Translations under genes and position numbers: made by a program
From: Fibrobacterota bacterium
GTDB taxonomy: Bacteria; Fibrobacterota; Chitinivibrionia; Chitinivibrionales; JANQEN01
Assembly (NCBI GenBank): GCA_030619215.1
Contig: JAUXBV010000211.1
Span: 1 to 6,397, forward strand
Direction of reading: 5' to 3'
DNA: 6,397 nucleotides
Notes under the pieces: model-generated
Told to the model about the DNA's origin: nothing
The model's input: only the letters and a program-made list of their open reading frames with translations
The model's database searches: none
Shown here: positions 6,158-6,397 of the stretch, piece after piece
Layout of the letters: each line of letters begins with the position of its first letter
Position numbering within the stretch: position 1 is the first letter of the stretch

Positions 6158-6316
6158 TTAAATTACTCCAGATACCTCACCGACTTTTAAAAGAATTGAA
6201 AAAGTGTCCTTTTTTTCATTTTCTTCATCATTTAATATTAATAATTGATTATATTCTTTGAGATTTAATCTTGTCAAGATAGGGAACATCCTATCAGGGA
6301 GGTAAGGAAACCTCTT
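6158..6316 (-). pseudogene. Possible short minus-strand gene or gene remnant
   Basis: The minus frame is open from 6316 to a TAA at 6160-6158 (52 codons); an ATG at 6289-6287 would give 43 residues. The translation looks protein-like rather than random: L-P-D-R-M-F-P-I-L-T-R-L-N-L-K-E-Y-N, then D-E-E-N-E-K-K-D, ending K-V-G-E-V-S-G-V-I. There is no ribosome site before the ATG, and a stop codon closes the frame upstream (6319-6317). It could be the tail of a decayed gene. The family is not recognised, and chance is a real alternative in AT-rich DNA. Confidence 0.22.
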
Positions 6317-6323
6317 TTATTTT
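6278..6323 (+). other. Tandem small hairpins followed by a T-rich tract
   Basis: GATAGG (6278-6283) and CCTATC (6290-6295) form a perfect 6-bp stem with a 6-nt loop. GAGGT (6299-6303) and ACCTC (6310-6314) form a 5-bp stem with loop AAGGAA, followed by TTTTATTTT (6315-6323). The second could be a weak plus-strand terminator for an unseen transcript. It overlaps the possible minus-strand remnant, so the pairing may be coincidental. Confidence 0.25.
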
Positions 6324-6397
6324 AAACAGTTCATTAGTAAGTAGGGCTTATTTTTAAGTAGTTAATACTATTTAGTATAAAAAATGAAAGTCATGTA

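Larger units (their letters stand above)
5987..6397. other. AT-rich right-end region without a convincing gene
   Basis: These 411 bases are very AT-rich. Beyond the possible minus-strand remnant (6158-6316) and two small hairpins (6278-6323) there is a short palindrome, ATACT/AGTAT (6365-6369 and 6374-6378). An ATG at 6384-6386 could open a gene running out of the window, but it has no ribosome site and too few codons to judge. Confidence 0.55.

Noticed and set aside
6085..6261. Forward 58-residue hydrophobic frame
   Set aside because: No ribosome site before the ATG; its hydrophobic character is what the antisense of the charged minus-strand frame would give.

Overview
The window looks like accessory DNA from a Gram-negative bacterium, moderately AT-rich and especially so between genes. 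Two coding frames end in a C-terminal tail of the cell-surface/secretion-sorting type (type IX 'Por' or FlgD-Ig-like: an L-Y-x-x-x-G-R motif, then G-x-Y-L-x-x-x and a basic end). A third piece belongs to the HU-like/DUF4469 DNA-binding family. Together these suggest the Fibrobacterota-Chlorobi-Bacteroidota (FCB) side of the tree. That is an inference from protein style; no rRNA or marker gene is present.

Layout, left to right. (1) 1-332 is non-coding and carries the first of three direct copies of a ~30-bp repeat. (2) 333-2492 is an intact gene for a secreted protein with 14 WD40 repeats, enough for two seven-bladed propellers, plus a sorting-like tail. (3) 2493-2714 is non-coding, with repeat copy 2 and a pyrimidine-rich hairpin. 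(4) 2715-3860 is a gene graveyard. A 5'-truncated DUF4469-type gene on the minus strand meets, head to head at about 3180, a 5'-truncated GH31 glycoside hydrolase on the plus strand. The GH31 piece is itself joined in frame, at about 3735, to the last ~40 residues of a sorting tail. (5) 3861-4296 is non-coding, with repeat copy 3, a REP-like hairpin and an inverted-repeat leader. (6) 4297-5922 is a two-gene operon: a secreted small beta-propeller protein, then an exported caspase/legumain-like (clan CD) cysteine protease with an EF-hand calcium loop. It is closed by a strong intrinsic terminator at 5941-5986. (7) 5987-6397 is AT-rich and without a convincing gene, apart from a possible short gene remnant on the minus strand.

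The intact products all appear to be exported, and the propellers suggest binding roles outside the cytoplasm. The propeller and the protease are probably co-transcribed and could act together; that partnership is inferred from spacing only. The most unusual feature is the set of three same-direction repeats. Copies 2 and 3 each lie ~55-70 nt downstream of a stop codon and delimit one gene-sized block, so the left two thirds of the window has a cassette-like layout. Whether the repeat is a recombination site, a regulatory site or a passive dispersed repeat cannot be decided from this sequence.
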